Shown here: positions 62,143 through 64,000 of the stretch, piece after piece
Layout of the letters: the number at the start of each line of letters is the position of its first letter
Position numbering within the stretch: the stretch's first letter is position 1
Assembly: GCA_034005525.1 (NCBI GenBank)
Contig: JAVEUP010000020.1
Coordinates: 1-64,000 of the forward strand
From: PWXP01 sp034005525
Lineage (GTDB): Bacteria; Planctomycetota; Planctomycetia; Pirellulales; Thermoguttaceae
Length of the DNA stretch: 64,000 nt
Direction: 5' to 3'
Program-made: the position numbers and the translations under genes
The notes under the pieces: generated by a model
Seen by the model: only the letters and a program-made list of their open reading frames with translations
Told to the model about the DNA's origin: nothing
The model's database searches: none

Positions 62143-63105
62143 TCAGCCCAACACATCGCGGATTGCCTTGACGACATCGCTGGTTTGCGGGAGACAAGCG
62201 TCTTCCAGTGGAGGACTGTACGGCATGGCGGTGTTCACACTGCCAAGCACCTTCGGCGCCTTCTTGAGCAGACCGAACCCCTTCTCCACCACGCGTCGGA
62301 TGATCTCGGCTCCCACGCCGCCGCGCCGGGGCGCGTCGTGCACGACCAGCAAATGCCCCGTCTTCTTCACCGAGGCAAGGATCGTATCGACGTCCAAAGG
62401 CACCAGCGTGCGCGGGTCGACCACCTCGACGCTGATCTGTCCCGCCAGTTTCTCGGCCGCTTCCAATGCTTTCATTACGCCCACGGAGACGCCGACCACC
62501 GTGATGTCGGTGCCCGGCCGCTTCACGGCCGCCTTGCCCAAGGGCACGACCCATTCACCTTCCGGGCATGGCCGCTTGCCCATTCCATGCAGGATGCGGT
62601 GCTGAATGTAGATCACCGGGCCATCGTCGCGGATGGCCGACTTCATCAGCCCCTTGGCGTCGCAGGGGTCGGAGGGCATCACGACCTTCAGGCCGGGAGA
62701 ATGCACAAACCAACTCTCCAGGCTGCCGCTATGGTGCCCGCCTTCGCGAGTGCCGGCGCCGGCCGGGGTGCGAATCACCAGCGGCACCTTGATCTCGCCG
62801 CCCGACATCAAATGGATCTTCGCCGCCTGATTGACGATCGGGTCCATGCACACGCCGACAAAATCGCAGTACATGATCACCGTGATGGGCCGCAACCCCG
62901 TCATGGCCGCGCCGACCGACAGGCCCGTGAACCCGGATTCCGAGATGGGCGTCTGCCAAGTGCGGATCTTCATGAACTGATTCCATAGCTCCGGGCGTTT
63001 CCGCACCGGACCGATGTCCTCGCCGATCTGGAATACCGTGTCGTCGCGTTTCATTTCCTCACGGATCGCTTCACTGATCGCCTGGGTATATGTCAATTCA
63101 CGCAT
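62143..63105 (-). CDS. Thiamine-dependent E1 dehydrogenase beta subunit (pyruvate/acetoin type)
   Basis: A 320-residue protein of the transketolase-like E1-beta family (PDH E1 beta, acetoin dehydrogenase beta). Evidence: MRELTYTQAISEAIREEMKR, VFQIGEDIGPVRKRPELWNQ, TPISESGFTGLSVGAAMTGL, VIRTPAGAGTREGGHHSGSL and a C-terminal LVVHDAPRRGGVGAEIIRRV. With the alpha subunit it forms an alpha2beta2 enzyme that decarboxylates a 2-oxo acid or acetoin. The substrate cannot be decided without the E2 and context. It lies 24 nt after the alpha gene. Confidence 0.9.
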   Translation of the reverse strand: MRELTYTQAISEAIREEMKRDDTVFQIGEDIGPVRKRPELWNQFMKIRTWQTPISESGFTGLSVGAAMTGLRPITVIMYCDFVGVCMDPIVNQAAKIHLMSGGEIKVPLVIRTPAGAGTREGGHHSGSLESWFVHSPGLKVVMPSDPCDAKGLMKSAIRDDGPVIYIQHRILHGMGKRPCPEGEWVVPLGKAAVKRPGTDITVVGVSVGVMKALEAAEKLAGQISVEVVDPRTLVPLDVDTILASVKKTGHLLVVHDAPRRGGVGAEIIRRVVEKGFGLLKKAPKVLGSVNTAMPYSPPLEDACLPQTSDVVKAIRDVLG

Positions 63106-63129
63106 GGTGGTTCTCCTTGGAAAGAATGA

Positions 63130-64000
63130 TCAAGCCAACAGGTCCGTGTCCGGGGTAACGGGCATCTCGTCGAACGTCGGGAAGGGACTGTTCTTGGCAA
63201 AGGCCACCGCTTCTTCCACCTCGGCCAGGACTTGTTGTTTCAGTCCCTCTTGTTCGGCGGCGGTCATCACACCATCGTCGCGGAGCTTCTTCTCGAACAG
63301 GGCGATCGGGTCGCGATTGAGCCACACCTTGAGCTCTTCGGGATTGTTGTGCTGGCCTCTTCCCGCCCCCGCGTGACTGGTAAAGCGATAGGTCTTGCAC
63401 TCCAGCAACGTCGGACCGCCGCCGGCCCGGGCACGCTCCACCGCAGCGGACGCGGCCGCGTACACGGCCAGGACGTCCTGGCCGTCGACGATGTGCCCCG
63501 GCATTCCGTACCCTGCGCCACGTTCCGCCACGTTAGGAATCGCCAGCGTGATCTCCGCGGCGGTCGACGCGGCATAGAGGTTGTTCTCGCATACGAAGAC
63601 GACCGGCAGTTCCCATAGCGCGGCCATGTGCAGGGCCTCGTGAAACGTTCCCTGATTGCTGGCTCCCTCGCCGAAATAGGCCACGGCCACCTGATCGCTG
63701 CCTCGGTACTTGGCCGAGAATGCCGCGCCGATGGCCAGCGGGATCTGTGCCCCCACGATGCCGTTGCCGCCCAGCAATCCGAGTTCCTTGGAGAAGATGT
63801 GCATGGAGCCGCCGCAGCCCTTGCTGCAGCCTGTCTTGCGTCCCATGAGTTCGGCCATCATCGGTCCCAAGGCCGCCCCCTTGGCAATGGCGTGGCCATG
63901 CCCGCGGTGCGAGCTGGTCACGAAGTCGTCCGGATTCAACGCCGCGCTCACGCCCACCGCCACCGCTTCCTGCCCGATGTAGAGGTGGACCGCTCCGGCG
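63130..64000 (-). CDS. Thiamine-dependent E1 dehydrogenase alpha subunit, 5' partial
   Basis: The frame runs off the right edge, so the N-terminus is missing (290 codons visible). The thiamine diphosphate motif is clear: GEGASNQGTFHEALHMAALW through VVFVCENNLYAASTA. Other blocks are FVTSSHRGHGHAIAKGAALG, GGSMHIFSKELGLLGGNGIV and ECKTYRFTSHAGAGRGQHNN with the phosphorylation-loop region. It belongs to the PDH E1 alpha/acetoin dehydrogenase alpha family and pairs with the downstream beta gene. Confidence 0.9.
   Translation of the reverse strand, partial: AGAVHLYIGQEAVAVGVSAALNPDDFVTSSHRGHGHAIAKGAALGPMMAELMGRKTGCSKGCGGSMHIFSKELGLLGGNGIVGAQIPLAIGAAFSAKYRGSDQVAVAYFGEGASNQGTFHEALHMAALWELPVVFVCENNLYAASTAAEITLAIPNVAERGAGYGMPGHIVDGQDVLAVYAAASAAVERARAGGGPTLLECKTYRFTSHAGAGRGQHNNPEELKVWLNRDPIALFEKKLRDDGVMTAAEQEGLKQQVLAEVEEAVAFAKNSPFPTFDEMPVTPDTDLLA

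Overview
The window looks like a chromosomal segment of a high-GC planctomycete, probably Pirellulales-like; I cannot name a genus. The evidence is the protein repertoire: DUF1559 prepilin-like and DUF1598 proteins, DUF1080 and SHD1 domains, a PEP-CTERM beta-strand-repeat protein, Tat-exported Gfo/Idh oxidoreductases, LVIVD and PQQ-type propellers, secreted GDSL hydrolases and an N-type (Na+) ATP synthase. Intergenic regions are unusually rich in short palindromic repeats. No rRNA, tRNA or CRISPR array was seen.

Layout. 0-8 kb: 3' part of a large protein with a C-terminal formylglycine-generating-enzyme fold, a 177-bp MITE-like repeat, a small secreted protein, and a three-gene ExbB/ExbD-like membrane operon on the minus strand. 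8-12 kb: two DUF1598 secreted-protein genes in tandem, identical over about 1.48 kb including promoter -10 and leader. 11.7-17 kb: fumarase, then a compact operon of encapsulated ferritin, encapsulin shell, a D-2-hydroxyacid dehydrogenase carrying an in-frame palindromic insertion, and an MtaA/UroD-like methyltransferase, followed by relics of a second copy of that locus. 17-44.5 kb: mostly secreted proteins (TPR protein, GH36-like galactosidase, RCC1-polygalacturonase fusion, thioredoxin-SHD1, LVIVD propeller, DUF1559 pilin-like protein with its lipoprotein partner, PEP-CTERM protein, DUF1080, GDSL and CocE hydrolases, beta-helix protein, aldo/keto reductase, PQQ-like propeller). 44.5-50.5 kb: a decay zone with truncated beta-helix, sulfatase and RsgA relics, one intact redoxin-like secreted protein and a broken IS1182-type transposase. 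50.7-57.7 kb: complete N-ATPase operon atpDCQRBEFAG. 58-64 kb: GDSL hydrolase, Tat-exported DUF1284 protein, further gene relics, and an E1 dehydrogenase alpha/beta pair followed by a Gfo/Idh/MocA oxidoreductase.

The genes suggest an organism that degrades complex glycans extracellularly, can couple sodium ions to ATP synthesis or hydrolysis, and stores iron in an encapsulin nanocompartment. The most novel material is mobile or repetitive: a 101-bp MITE family with 8-bp target-site duplications (three clean copies, one composite), a 77-bp palindrome inserted in frame in a dehydrogenase, a second MITE family with 177-bp copies at both ends of the 40-kb interval, and a heptamer repeat at the start of a pilin-like gene that could act as a phase-variation switch.
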